From assembly GCF_024653915.1 (NCBI RefSeq), contig NZ_JANLGY010000004.1, positions 62,001 to 126,000 of the forward strand: a stretch of DNA of 64,000 bases, in the 5' to 3' direction. The notes beneath the pieces were generated by a model. That model searched no databases and had not been told where the DNA came from. It saw only the letters and a program-made list of their open reading frames with translations. Shown one piece after another: positions 37,641-45,539 of the stretch. The DNA comes from Sulfuricaulis sp. Lineage in GTDB: Bacteria; Pseudomonadota; Gammaproteobacteria; Acidiferrobacterales; Sulfurifustaceae. Within the stretch, counting starts at the first letter, position 1. Every line of letters begins with the position of its first letter. A program made the position numbers and the translations under genes.

Positions 37641-39920
37641 ATTCGCCTCGCCACGTTGGCCTTCCTCAGCGGCGTGCTGCTGGTTCAGCAGTTGGCCGTA
37701 TTGCCTTCCCTGTGGTGGACATTGCTGCTGGCACCGCTCCTGTGGCCGGCCATCCGTCGTCCCCTGTGGTTCATTCCGGTTTTTTTCCTGGCCGGCGCGA
37801 TGTGGGTGAGCTTCCGTGCCGGCATTATCCTTGATGACAGCCTGCCGCACGAGCTCGAAGGACGGAATTTGGTCGTGGAAGGGCGGATTGTGGATATTCC
37901 ACGCCGTGCCGAATTCGGCCAGCGTTTTGAACTGGAAGTGGCGCGCGCCGAGCTCGATGGCGAAGCCGTGCACGTGCCGCGCAAGATACTCCTCAATAGC
38001 CGGGAATATTCCTTCCAGCCGCGTGCCGGCGAAACCTGGCGGCTGCTGGTTCGCCTCAACCGTCCTCATGGCTATCAGAACCCTGGCGGGTTTGATTACG
38101 AGGCGCACCTGTTCCGGGATCGCATTCGCGCCAAGGGATACGTGCGTGACGATATGGCGCCGCAACGTCTGGATCGGGTACCGGCGTGGTACGACATTGA
38201 CCGTTGGCGGCAGGATCTGGGGGACCGCATTCACTCGCTTCTGCAGGATAACGAGTATGCCGCAATAATTGTTGCACTGGCCAACGGCGACAGCCGTGGT
38301 GTTGGCGCGGAGCAGTGGCAAGTATTGCGCCGTACCGGCACGCTGCACCTCGTCGCCATTTCCGGACTGCACATCAGCTTGATTGCCGGCGTCGTGTTTT
38401 TCATGACGCGCTGGTTGTGGGCGCTGCCGGGGACAACCGTTTTGCGCCTGCCCGCACCCCAGTTCGGTGCGATTTGTGCGCTGCTGGCGGCCGCCCTCTA
38501 CGCCGCGCTGGCCGGTTTCGTGGTGCCAACCCAGCGCGCGCTCATCATGCTGACCGTGGCCATGGCCGGCATCCTGTTACGCCGGCGCTTTCCGCCTTCG
38601 CAATTGCTCGCGGTGGCCGGGCTTGCCGTGCTGCTCTACGACCCGCTCGCGGTAATGTCCGCGGGTTTCTGGTTGTCATTTGCCGCCGTAGCCGTGATTC
38701 TGTTTGTCATGCACGGAGACCGGTCGGGAAAGTCAGTGGCCTGGAAACTGGGTTATATCCAGTGGGCCATCGCACTGGGCATGCTGCCGCTGATGCTGGC
38801 AATGTTCCAGCAGGTATCGCTGGTGGCGCCGGTGGCGAACATGCTTGCCGTGCCGGTGTTTGATTTAATGGCCGTGCCGCTGACGCTGCTGGGAACGCTC
38901 ATGCTGGGTTTCGCGCCTGATGTTGCCGGGTTTCTTTTCAAGCTGGCAGCGTGGTTGCTGCAGATGCTGTGGCAGGCGCTGACATGGCTGGCGGATTTAT
39001 CGTTCAGCCAATGGACTCAGCCGGCGCCGGTGTGGTGGGCGCTATTGTGTGGTGCCATTGGTGTAGCGCTGCTACTGGCGCCGCGCGGCTGGCCGGCGCG
39101 CTGGGTCGGTGTTGTATGGTTGCTGCCCTTGTTTATGGTGCGCCCGCCGGTGCCCGCCGCGGGGGAGGTGTGGTTCACGCTGCTGGACGTCGGACAGGGA
39201 TTGTCCGCGGTGGTCCGTACCCGCGAACATGCTTTGCTGTTCGATGCCGGACCGCGTTTCGGTGACTTTGATACTGGCAAGGCGGTAGTTGAGCCATACC
39301 TGCGCGCCGTGGGTGTGCGACGACTCAATAGCTTCCTTATCAGTCACAAAGATATCGATCATATCGGTGGCGCCAAATCTGTTCTGCACGGATTGCCGGT
39401 CGAGAAAGTACTGAGCAGCGTCCCGGAGATCCTGCCCATGGCGCAACTGTGCCGCTCCGGGCAGTCATGGAATTGGGATGGCGTGGATTTCGATGTGCTG
39501 GGACCGGATGACGCCGGAGCAGGACGCAGGAACGACGCTTCTTGCGTGTTGAGGGTGCGCAGTCGCCATGGAAATATCCTGCTGCCGGCCGACATCGAAG
39601 CCAAGTCCGAGAAAAAATTGGTGGAAACGTGGGGCGACCGGTTACGTGCGGAAATTCTGGTGGCGCCGCACCATGGCAGCAAAACCTCCTCAACGCCCGC
39701 ATTCATCGAGGCAGTCGCGCCGCGCTACGTGCTGTTCCCGGCCGGCTATCGCAATCGCTATCGGCATCCTCATCCCGTTGTTGTTCAACGCTATGTGGAC
39801 CGTGGCGTTATTTTGTACGATTCTGCCTCATCAGGGGCGCTGGAATTCCGGTTGAACGCCAATGGTCTCGATGTCGCGGCTTATCGGGCGCGGCACCGGC
39901 GCTATTGGTACGCGGATTGA
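37641..39920 (+). CDS. comEC: DNA internalization protein ComEC/Rec2, apparently initiated at ATT
   Basis: Channel for uptake of single-stranded DNA. 759 residues. The frame MRLATLAFLSGVLLVQQ begins at ATT 37641, with AAGGAG 7 nt upstream; the first conventional start, TTG 37656, would be 20 nt or more from that site and shorten the conserved N terminus. Domains: DUF4131 (about 20-180), competence membrane domain (about 210-480) with AISGLHISLIAG, and a metallo-beta-lactamase domain (from about 500) with LLDVGQGLSAV, SHKDIDHIGG and APHHGSKTSSTP. First gene of a run leading to exbB. Confidence 0.9.
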   Translation: MRLATLAFLSGVLLVQQLAVLPSLWWTLLLAPLLWPAIRRPLWFIPVFFLAGAMWVSFRAGIILDDSLPHELEGRNLVVEGRIVDIPRRAEFGQRFELEVARAELDGEAVHVPRKILLNSREYSFQPRAGETWRLLVRLNRPHGYQNPGGFDYEAHLFRDRIRAKGYVRDDMAPQRLDRVPAWYDIDRWRQDLGDRIHSLLQDNEYAAIIVALANGDSRGVGAEQWQVLRRTGTLHLVAISGLHISLIAGVVFFMTRWLWALPGTTVLRLPAPQFGAICALLAAALYAALAGFVVPTQRALIMLTVAMAGILLRRRFPPSQLLAVAGLAVLLYDPLAVMSAGFWLSFAAVAVILFVMHGDRSGKSVAWKLGYIQWAIALGMLPLMLAMFQQVSLVAPVANMLAVPVFDLMAVPLTLLGTLMLGFAPDVAGFLFKLAAWLLQMLWQALTWLADLSFSQWTQPAPVWWALLCGAIGVALLLAPRGWPARWVGVVWLLPLFMVRPPVPAAGEVWFTLLDVGQGLSAVVRTREHALLFDAGPRFGDFDTGKAVVEPYLRAVGVRRLNSFLISHKDIDHIGGAKSVLHGLPVEKVLSSVPEILPMAQLCRSGQSWNWDGVDFDVLGPDDAGAGRRNDASCVLRVRSRHGNILLPADIEAKSEKKLVETWGDRLRAEILVAPHHGSKTSSTPAFIEAVAPRYVLFPAGYRNRYRHPHPVVVQRYVDRGVILYDSASSGALEFRLNANGLDVAAYRARHRRYWYAD

Positions 39921-40020
39921 GCAGATGCGCTAAGCGGTTTGGCGGCGGCTGTCTTTGAGGTTTTGGCCTCGTCTGATACATTAGCCGCACTTTTTTAATA
40001 ATTTCCCCCGGAATAACAGC

Positions 40021-40635
40021 ATGTTCGAACTTATTAAGGCAGGGGGCTGGGTCATGTGGCCCATCATCCTGTGTTCCGTGGCGGCCCTCGCCATCATTGG
40101 CGAGCGTTTGTGGTCGCTTCAGAAAAAAAATGTCGCACCGCCCAACCTGCTGGCGCAGGTGCAGCAACTGCTAACGCGCAACGAGCTCGAACCGTCGCAT
40201 CTGACGGCGCTACGCGACAGTTCACCGCTGGGTCGGATTCTGGCGGCGGGCTTGGTTAACCGCGACCATGACCGGGAGATCGTCAAGGAGGCCGTCGAGA
40301 ACGCCGGGCGTCATATCGTGCCGGATCTCGAGCGCTATTTGCGCAGCCTTGGCACGATCGCCGCGATCTCGCCGTTCCTGGGCCTGTTTGGGACTGTCAT
40401 CGGCATGATCCAGATGTTCTCCGGCATCAGCCAGCACGGCGTCGGCGACCCCACCATCGTCGCGGCGGGTATCTCCACGGCGTTGATCACTACCGCTGGC
40501 GGTCTGGCCGTCGCCATTCCAAGCCTCATGTTCTATCGCTATTTCCGCGGACGCGTGAGCGAACTGTTGATCGAGATGGAGCAGGAGGCCATCAAGCTGG
40601 TGGAAATCCTGCAAGGCGAACGCGAGAACGACTGA
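40021..40635 (+). CDS. exbB: ExbB/TolQ-family proton channel protein
   Basis: Part of a proton-driven complex that energises outer-membrane processes. 204 residues with three membrane helices (about 10-30, 115-140, 155-178). The conserved LRSLGTIAAISPFLGLFGTVIGMI and ALITTAGGLAVAIPS blocks are those of MotA/TolQ/ExbB channels. It precedes exbD by 8 nt. The position before msbA and lpxK is common in gammaproteobacteria. No TonB gene is adjacent. Confidence 0.92.
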   Translation: MFELIKAGGWVMWPIILCSVAALAIIGERLWSLQKKNVAPPNLLAQVQQLLTRNELEPSHLTALRDSSPLGRILAAGLVNRDHDREIVKEAVENAGRHIVPDLERYLRSLGTIAAISPFLGLFGTVIGMIQMFSGISQHGVGDPTIVAAGISTALITTAGGLAVAIPSLMFYRYFRGRVSELLIEMEQEAIKLVEILQGEREND

Positions 40636-40643
40636 ATCGAACT

Positions 40644-41075
40644 ATGAATTTTCGCCCTACCATGCCGGAAGAAGAGCCGGAGCTGAACCTGATACCGTTG
40701 ATCGACGTGTTGTTGATGACGTTGATCTTTCTGGTTGTCACCACCAGTTTTTCAAACGAAGCGCGTCTGAGCGTGCGCCTGCCCGAGGCCTCGGCCGAGG
40801 TCAAGGAGAACGTGCCATCGTTGCGGGTGACCATCGACGCCAAAGGCCAGTTTTACATCGGTGAACAGCAGCTGCTGAACGCCACGCCGGAGGTGTTGCG
40901 CAATGCGCTGATGCGCGCCGCCGGCGGTAACAAGGATCCGCTGATTGTTGTTCACGCCGACGCGCACACGCCGCATGAGGCCGTCATTCGTGTTATGGAC
41001 TCGTCGCGTCGCCTCGGCTTCACCCGATTGACGTTCGCCACCCAGCAGCCGTCCGGCCAAGCGGCGCGTGAGTAA
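40644..41075 (+). CDS. exbD: ExbD/TolR-family protein
   Basis: Partner of ExbB. 143 residues: a short cytoplasmic N terminus (MNFRPTMPEEEPELNLIPLI), one membrane helix whose conserved Asp is in LIPLIDVLLMTLIFLVV, and a periplasmic domain (about 45-135). The overlap with msbA (8 nt, GTGAGTAA) couples the two. Together with exbB it could energise TonB-dependent uptake or another envelope process. Confidence 0.92.
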   Translation: MNFRPTMPEEEPELNLIPLIDVLLMTLIFLVVTTSFSNEARLSVRLPEASAEVKENVPSLRVTIDAKGQFYIGEQQLLNATPEVLRNALMRAAGGNKDPLIVVHADAHTPHEAVIRVMDSSRRLGFTRLTFATQQPSGQAARE

Positions 41076-42822
41076 AAACCCGGACACGCAAAATAACCTG
41101 CGGCTGTACCGCCGGCTGCTGGCATATGCCTGGCCGTACAAGTGGATGTTTTTTCTCGCCGTTGTCGGCATGATTGTGCTGTCGATCACCGCGGCCGGTT
41201 TCACCGCTCTGATAAAGCCGCTCATGGACGAGGGCTTCGTCCAGCGCGATGCCTCGGCCATCAAGATGATCCCGCCGCTGATTGTGCTGTTGTTCCTGGT
41301 GCGTGGTATCGGCAACTTTCTGGCGCAATATGGCACTGCCTGGATTGGACGGCGCGTAACCTACGATCTGCGCAAAAATATTTTCCAGCGCATGTTGAGT
41401 TTGCCCAGCCGTTATTATGAATCGAGCTCCTCGGGCAGCCTGATTTCCCGAATTATTTACGATGTTGAACAGATTGCCGCCGGCGTTACCCAGGTGCCTT
41501 ATGTCGTCATCGGCGACGGGCTCACCATGTTGGCGCTGGCCGGTTGGTTGCTGTACCTCAACTGGAAACTTACCCTGGTGTTTGCCATCCTGCTGCCGAT
41601 CACGGCGCTGCTGGTGCGGGCCATGAACCGGCGTTTTCTGCACACCAGTCTCGAGATCCAGACAAGCATGGGCGAGATCTCGCAGGTGGTGCGCGAAGCG
41701 AGCGACGGTCAGCGCGTGGTCAAGGCCTTCGGCGGCCAGCCAGCGGAGATGCTTGCTTTTGTGCACGGCAATGAAAAAAACCGCCGCCAGTCGCTGCGCA
41801 AAGTGGCGGTTTCCGCCATCGGCATGGGCTTGCTGCAATTTGTCGCCTCGATCGCGCTAGGGTTGGTGATCTATGCCTCATTGCTCACAGGCGAGATCAC
41901 GGCGGGAACGTTTACTTCCTACCTGGCTGCTGCCTTGTGGATCACGGGGCCGAGCCGACGACTGGCGCGCGTCAACGAAACCATCCAGACCGCGCTGGCC
42001 GCGGCGCAGAGCATATTTGCCGTGCTGGATGAGGAGCCGGAAGAGGATACCGGCTCAATGACCATCGAGCGCGCGCGCGGCCGTGTTGAATATCGCCATG
42101 TCGGCTTTCGCTATCCCAGCTCCGCGCAGGATGTACTGGATGATGTTTCCTTCAGCGTTGAGCCTGGGCAGGTGCTGGCCATGGTTGGTCAGTCGGGTAG
42201 CGGCAAGAGCACCATTGTCGGCCTGCTGCCGCGCTTCTATCGATGTAACCGCGGCAGCATCCGGCTCGACGATACCGATATCAACGACCTGACTCTGGCC
42301 AGCCTGCGCCGGCAGGTTGCCCTGGTTGGTCAGGAAAACATCTTGTTCGACGATTCCATCCGCCACAACATCGCCTACGGCGAGGAAGGGGCGATTGATG
42401 AAAATCGCCTGATGGAGGCGGCGCGCGCGGCACACGTGCTCGAATTCACGGAACGTCTGCCGGAAGGGATGAACACGCACGTCGGAGATCGCGGCGCGCT
42501 GCTGTCGGGCGGGCAACGGCAACGCATCGCTATTGCCCGGGCGTTGTACAAGAATGCCCCGATCCTGATTCTCGATGAGGCGACTTCCGCGCTCGATACC
42601 GAGTCCGAGCGGCTCGTGCAAGACGCCTTGCAGCAATTGATGAAGGACAGGACTACGCTGGTGATTGCCCATCGCCTGTCCACAGTTGAACACGCCGACC
42701 GGATCGTGGTGCTGGCGCAGGGGCGCGTGGCGGAGAGCGGCTCGCATCGGGAGTTGCTCGCGCGCAATGGCGTATACGCCGGCTTGTACCGCAATCAATT
42801 CCGCGACACCCCGGCCAACTGA
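41068..42822 (+). CDS. msbA: Lipid A export ABC transporter MsbA
   Basis: Flips core-lipid A across the inner membrane. 584 residues (E. coli 582). Six membrane helices in the N-terminal part (about 20-310), including the conserved GTAWIGRRVTYDLRKNIFQR; then the ATPase with Walker A GQSGSGKST (374-382), signature LSGGQRQRIAIARAL and Walker B ILILDEATSALDTESE. GTG start 41068 overlaps exbD. lpxK follows 7 nt after the stop, as in the standard msbA-lpxK pair. Confidence 0.95.
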   Translation: MSKNPDTQNNLRLYRRLLAYAWPYKWMFFLAVVGMIVLSITAAGFTALIKPLMDEGFVQRDASAIKMIPPLIVLLFLVRGIGNFLAQYGTAWIGRRVTYDLRKNIFQRMLSLPSRYYESSSSGSLISRIIYDVEQIAAGVTQVPYVVIGDGLTMLALAGWLLYLNWKLTLVFAILLPITALLVRAMNRRFLHTSLEIQTSMGEISQVVREASDGQRVVKAFGGQPAEMLAFVHGNEKNRRQSLRKVAVSAIGMGLLQFVASIALGLVIYASLLTGEITAGTFTSYLAAALWITGPSRRLARVNETIQTALAAAQSIFAVLDEEPEEDTGSMTIERARGRVEYRHVGFRYPSSAQDVLDDVSFSVEPGQVLAMVGQSGSGKSTIVGLLPRFYRCNRGSIRLDDTDINDLTLASLRRQVALVGQENILFDDSIRHNIAYGEEGAIDENRLMEAARAAHVLEFTERLPEGMNTHVGDRGALLSGGQRQRIAIARALYKNAPILILDEATSALDTESERLVQDALQQLMKDRTTLVIAHRLSTVEHADRIVVLAQGRVAESGSHRELLARNGVYAGLYRNQFRDTPAN

Positions 42823-42829
42823 TTTAATC

Positions 42830-43813
42830 ATGCACTGGCTGGAATGGCACTGGTATCACAAAACCCCGCTTAGCCTCTTGTTGCTGCCAGTCAGCTGGCT
42901 TTATTGCCTGCTTATTGTAGTGCGCCGTGAACTGTATCGTCTGGGCGTGTTTCCTTCCGTGAAGTTGTCGGTGCCGGTCATCGTGGTGGGCAACGTCACG
43001 GTAGGAGGCAGCGGCAAGACTCCCCTGGTTCTCTGGCTCGCGAGTTTCTTGCGCCAGAAGGGCATGCGTCCGGGCATTGTGTTGCGTGGCTACGGCGGCA
43101 GTGCCGCGGACTGGCCGCATGGAGTTACGCCACAGCACGACCCCGACGTGGTAGGCGACGAGGCGGTGATGTTGGCGCGCCAAAGCGAATGCCCGGTGGC
43201 AGCGGACCCGGACCGTGTTCGGGGCGCACAGTACCTCTTGCGTGAACATCGGTGCGATGTCATCGTGAGCGATGACGGTTTGCAGCATTTGCGTCTGGCA
43301 CGTGACATGGAAATTGCCGTTATTGATGGTGAACGCCGTTTCGGTAATGGCTATTGCCTGCCTGCCGGGCCGTTACGTGAGCCGATCGGTCGCCTGCGCG
43401 ATGTCTTGCTGCGTGTTACCAACGGCGCCCCACAAGCGGATGAGTTGGGCATGGTGCTGGTGGAAACCGGTTTTTGCCGGGTGAATGCACCGGCGTCCTA
43501 TGCCTCGGCAGGATCGTTCAAGGGTGAAACCGTTCATGCCGTGGCGGGCATTGGGAACCCGGCGCGGTTCTTCGCGCACCTGCGACGGCTCGGCATTGAG
43601 ATCATCAAACACCCGTTTCCCGATCACCACCGGTATGTACCGGGGGATATCCGTTTTCAGGACAATCGCCCGGTGATCATGACCCAGAAAGATGCGGTAA
43701 AATGCGAACGCTTCGCGGGCGATCATGTCTGGTTTCTGGCAGTAGAGGCGCGACCTGACCCGCACATCGGTGAAGTAGTGTGGCAACGACTCAAGGAGAA
43801 GTTACGTGGATAA
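42830..43813 (+). CDS. lpxK: Tetraacyldisaccharide 4'-kinase
   Basis: Phosphorylates the 4' position of the lipid A precursor. 327 residues from ATG 42830. An N-terminal amphipathic or membrane segment (about 12-32, [20 protein letters not shown]) is followed by the P-loop [12 protein letters not shown] (54-65), then [13 protein letters not shown] and [13 protein letters not shown]. Ends overlap ycaR by 8 nt. A longer frame starting inside msbA is not supported. Confidence 0.95.
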   Translation: MHWLEWHWYHKTPLSLLLLPVSWLYCLLIVVRRELYRLGVFPSVKLSVPVIVVGNVTVGGSGKTPLVLWLASFLRQKGMRPGIVLRGYGGSAADWPHGVTPQHDPDVVGDEAVMLARQSECPVAADPDRVRGAQYLLREHRCDVIVSDDGLQHLRLARDMEIAVIDGERRFGNGYCLPAGPLREPIGRLRDVLLRVTNGAPQADELGMVLVETGFCRVNAPASYASAGSFKGETVHAVAGIGNPARFFAHLRRLGIEIIKHPFPDHHRYVPGDIRFQDNRPVIMTQKDAVKCERFAGDHVWFLAVEARPDPHIGEVVWQRLKEKLRG

Positions 43814-43988
43814 AAAACTGCTCGACATCCTGGTTTGCCCGGCGTGCAAGGGGCCGCTGATATATGACAAGATTAAATCAGAATTGGTCTGTAAGGCCGA
43901 CCGTCTGGCCTATGCCATCCGCGACGATATTCCGGTGATGCTGGAAGACGAAGCGCGCCAGGTGGCGGAAGAAGAGCTGCCTAAATGA
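43806..43988 (+). CDS. ycaR: Trm112-family protein YcaR
   Basis: 60 residues. Two cysteines in [13 protein letters not shown] match the Trm112/UPF0434 zinc-ribbon start; a third Cys is in [20 protein letters not shown]. Function in bacteria is unclear. It begins at GTG 43806 inside the lpxK end and lies between lpxK and kdsB, the standard neighbourhood. A palindrome begins 5 nt after its stop. Confidence 0.93.
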   Translation: MDKKLLDILVCPACKGPLIYDKIKSELVCKADRLAYAIRDDIPVMLEDEARQVAEEELPK

Positions 43989-43993
43989 ATTTT

Positions 43994-44177
43994 GGAACGC
44001 AGATGAACGCAGACAATTTTGCCGGGAGCAAAAATTGGACAGCGGAGCGCAGCGACGCTGGCCCGAGCGCAAGCGAGGGCGAGCGCCATGGATGGCGCGA
44101 GCATAAACACAGATATAAAGAAACAAGGCATGCTTTTTTGGTTTTAATCTGCGTTCATCCGCGTTCATCTGCGGTTT
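43994..44177. repeat. Intergenic palindrome 10 (CGCAGATGAA family) with nested module
   Basis: Left arm GGAACGCAGATGAACGCAGA (43994-44013), right arm AATCTGCGTTCATCCGCG plus TTCATCTGCGG (44146-44173). The interior holds GC-rich units with GAGCGC/GCGCAG repeats and the hairpin GCGCCAT-GG-ATGGCGC (44083-44098), whose core GCCATGGATGGC also occurs on the minus strand of palindrome 7. It fills the ycaR-kdsB gap. Confidence 0.82.
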
Positions 44178-44193
44178 CAAAAATAAAATAATC

Positions 44194-44955
44194 ATGATCG
44201 TCATTATTCCAGCGCGTTACGCCTCGACCCGCCTGCCCGGCAAGCCGCTGGCGGATGTCGCCGGCAAGCCGCTGATCCAGCGTGTCCATGATTGCGCCAA
44301 AAAGAGCGGTGCCGCCCAAATTGTTGTCGCCACGGACGACGAGCGCATTCGCGCCGCGGCGGAAGGTTTTGGCGCGAGCGTGGTGATGACATCAATCGAA
44401 CATCGCTCGGGCACGGATCGGCTGGCGGAGGTCATTACGAAGCTTGGCATTGGCGCCGAAGAGATTGTCGTGAATCTGCAAGGTGATGAGCCCATGATGC
44501 CGCCAGAGCTGATTCGCGCGGTGGCGGCAAAACTTGCCTCGCACAAAGAAGCGCAAGTCGCTACCGCCTCTCACGCTATTCATGAACGCGAGACGCTGAC
44601 CAATCCGAACGTGGTAAAAGTGGTGTGTGATGCCAAGGGTTATGCACTTTATTTCAGCCGTGCCGCCATTCCCTGGCCGCGCGACATCATGGCCGGGAAG
44701 GGCGGGGGTTCCCTCCAGGCCTTTCGCCATATCGGTCTCTATGCCTACCGTGCAGGTTTCGTGCAGCGCTATGCATCCTGGACGCCCTGTCCACCGGAGG
44801 AGACGGAACAGCTGGAGCAGCTACGTGTCTTGTGGCACGGGGAACGGATTGTAGTGCACGAGGCGCGCGCTCTGCCCGAGGCCGGCGTGGACACGCCGGA
44901 AGATCTCGAAAGGGTGCAGAAAATATTTTTGAATAGACGGGATTCACAGGATTAA
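44194..44955 (+). CDS. kdsB: 3-deoxy-manno-octulosonate cytidylyltransferase
   Basis: Activates KDO with CTP for the LPS core. 253 residues (E. coli 248). It begins with MIVIIPARYASTRLPGKPL, the nucleotide-binding start, and has VVATDDERI, the EHRSGTDRLAEV block, NLQGDEPMMPPEL and HIGLYAYRAGF. The last residues (RRDSQD) and the stop codon are encoded by the left arm of palindrome 11. The ATG has no Shine-Dalgarno sequence; the leader is an A/T tract. Confidence 0.96.
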   Translation: MIVIIPARYASTRLPGKPLADVAGKPLIQRVHDCAKKSGAAQIVVATDDERIRAAAEGFGASVVMTSIEHRSGTDRLAEVITKLGIGAEEIVVNLQGDEPMMPPELIRAVAAKLASHKEAQVATASHAIHERETLTNPNVVKVVCDAKGYALYFSRAAIPWPRDIMAGKGGGSLQAFRHIGLYAYRAGFVQRYASWTPCPPEETEQLEQLRVLWHGERIVVHEARALPEAGVDTPEDLERVQKIFLNRRDSQD

Positions 44956-45018
44956 AACAGGATTAACAAGATTAAAGCTAAAAATATTCTTTCAAGTAAT
45001 CCTGTAAATCCTGTGGAA
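44939..45018. repeat. Intergenic palindrome 11 (CAGGATT family), overlapping the kdsB stop
   Basis: Left arm GGGATTCACAGGATTAAAAC plus AGGATTAACAAGATTAA (44939-44975) and right arm TAATCCTGTAAATCCTGTGG (44998-45017). The left arm covers the last five codons and the TAA of kdsB. It ends 11 nt before the phosphatase gene. Confidence 0.85.
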
Positions 45019-45029
45019 TTTTTATTTAT

Positions 45030-45503
45030 ATGGTGAAAGTTCTGTTCGTTTGTCTCGGTAATATCTGTCGCTCGCCGACGGCGGAAGGTGTGTTCCGCAA
45101 ACTGGTGTGCGATATGAAACTGGAGCACCAGTTCGAAATCGATTCGGCGGGCACCCATGCCTATCATGTTGGCGACCCGCCGGACGAACGTGCCCAGGCC
45201 GCCTGCGCGCGCCGTGGCATCGACATCAGTGGCCTGAGCGGGCGCAAGGCCATCGCCGCGGACATAGAGAGATTCGATTATGTCTTGGCCATGGACCGCG
45301 AGAATTTCGAAAATCTGATCGACATCTGTCCGCCGGGCCATGAGACGCGCGTCCGGCTGTTCATGGAGTTTGCCGCTGATCGGCCGGAGGAAGAAGTGCC
45401 CGATCCATATTTCGGCGGGGCCGGTGGTTTTGACCGCGTGCTCGACATGATTGAGGACGCCGCACAAGGCCTGCTCGAAGACATCCGGCGCACGCGTTTG
45501 TAG
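45030..45503 (+). CDS. Low-molecular-weight protein tyrosine phosphatase
   Basis: 157 residues. The catalytic P-loop CLGNICRS (8-15; nucleophile Cys8, Arg14) starts the protein, and the general acid lies in VPDPYFGG (123-130, Asp125). GTHAYHVGDPPDERA and DYVLAMDRENFENL are family blocks. Could act on exopolysaccharide kinases or arginine-phosphate; target unknown. It lies after kdsB and before a strong terminator facing rne. No Shine-Dalgarno sequence before the ATG. Confidence 0.94.
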   Translation: MVKVLFVCLGNICRSPTAEGVFRKLVCDMKLEHQFEIDSAGTHAYHVGDPPDERAQAACARRGIDISGLSGRKAIAADIERFDYVLAMDRENFENLIDICPPGHETRVRLFMEFAADRPEEEVPDPYFGGAGGFDRVLDMIEDAAQGLLEDIRRTRL

Positions 45504-45509
45504 ACTCAA

Positions 45510-45537
45510 AAAAAACCCGCCTGGTGGCGGGTTTTTT
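45510..45537. terminator. Bidirectional rho-independent terminator
   Basis: Stem AAAAAACCCGCC / GGCGGGTTTTTT with a TGGT loop, 12 bp, with A and T runs on the two sides. Serves the phosphatase gene and the convergent rne, whose stop codon starts 3 nt later. Confidence 0.93.
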
Positions 45538-45539
45538 GT

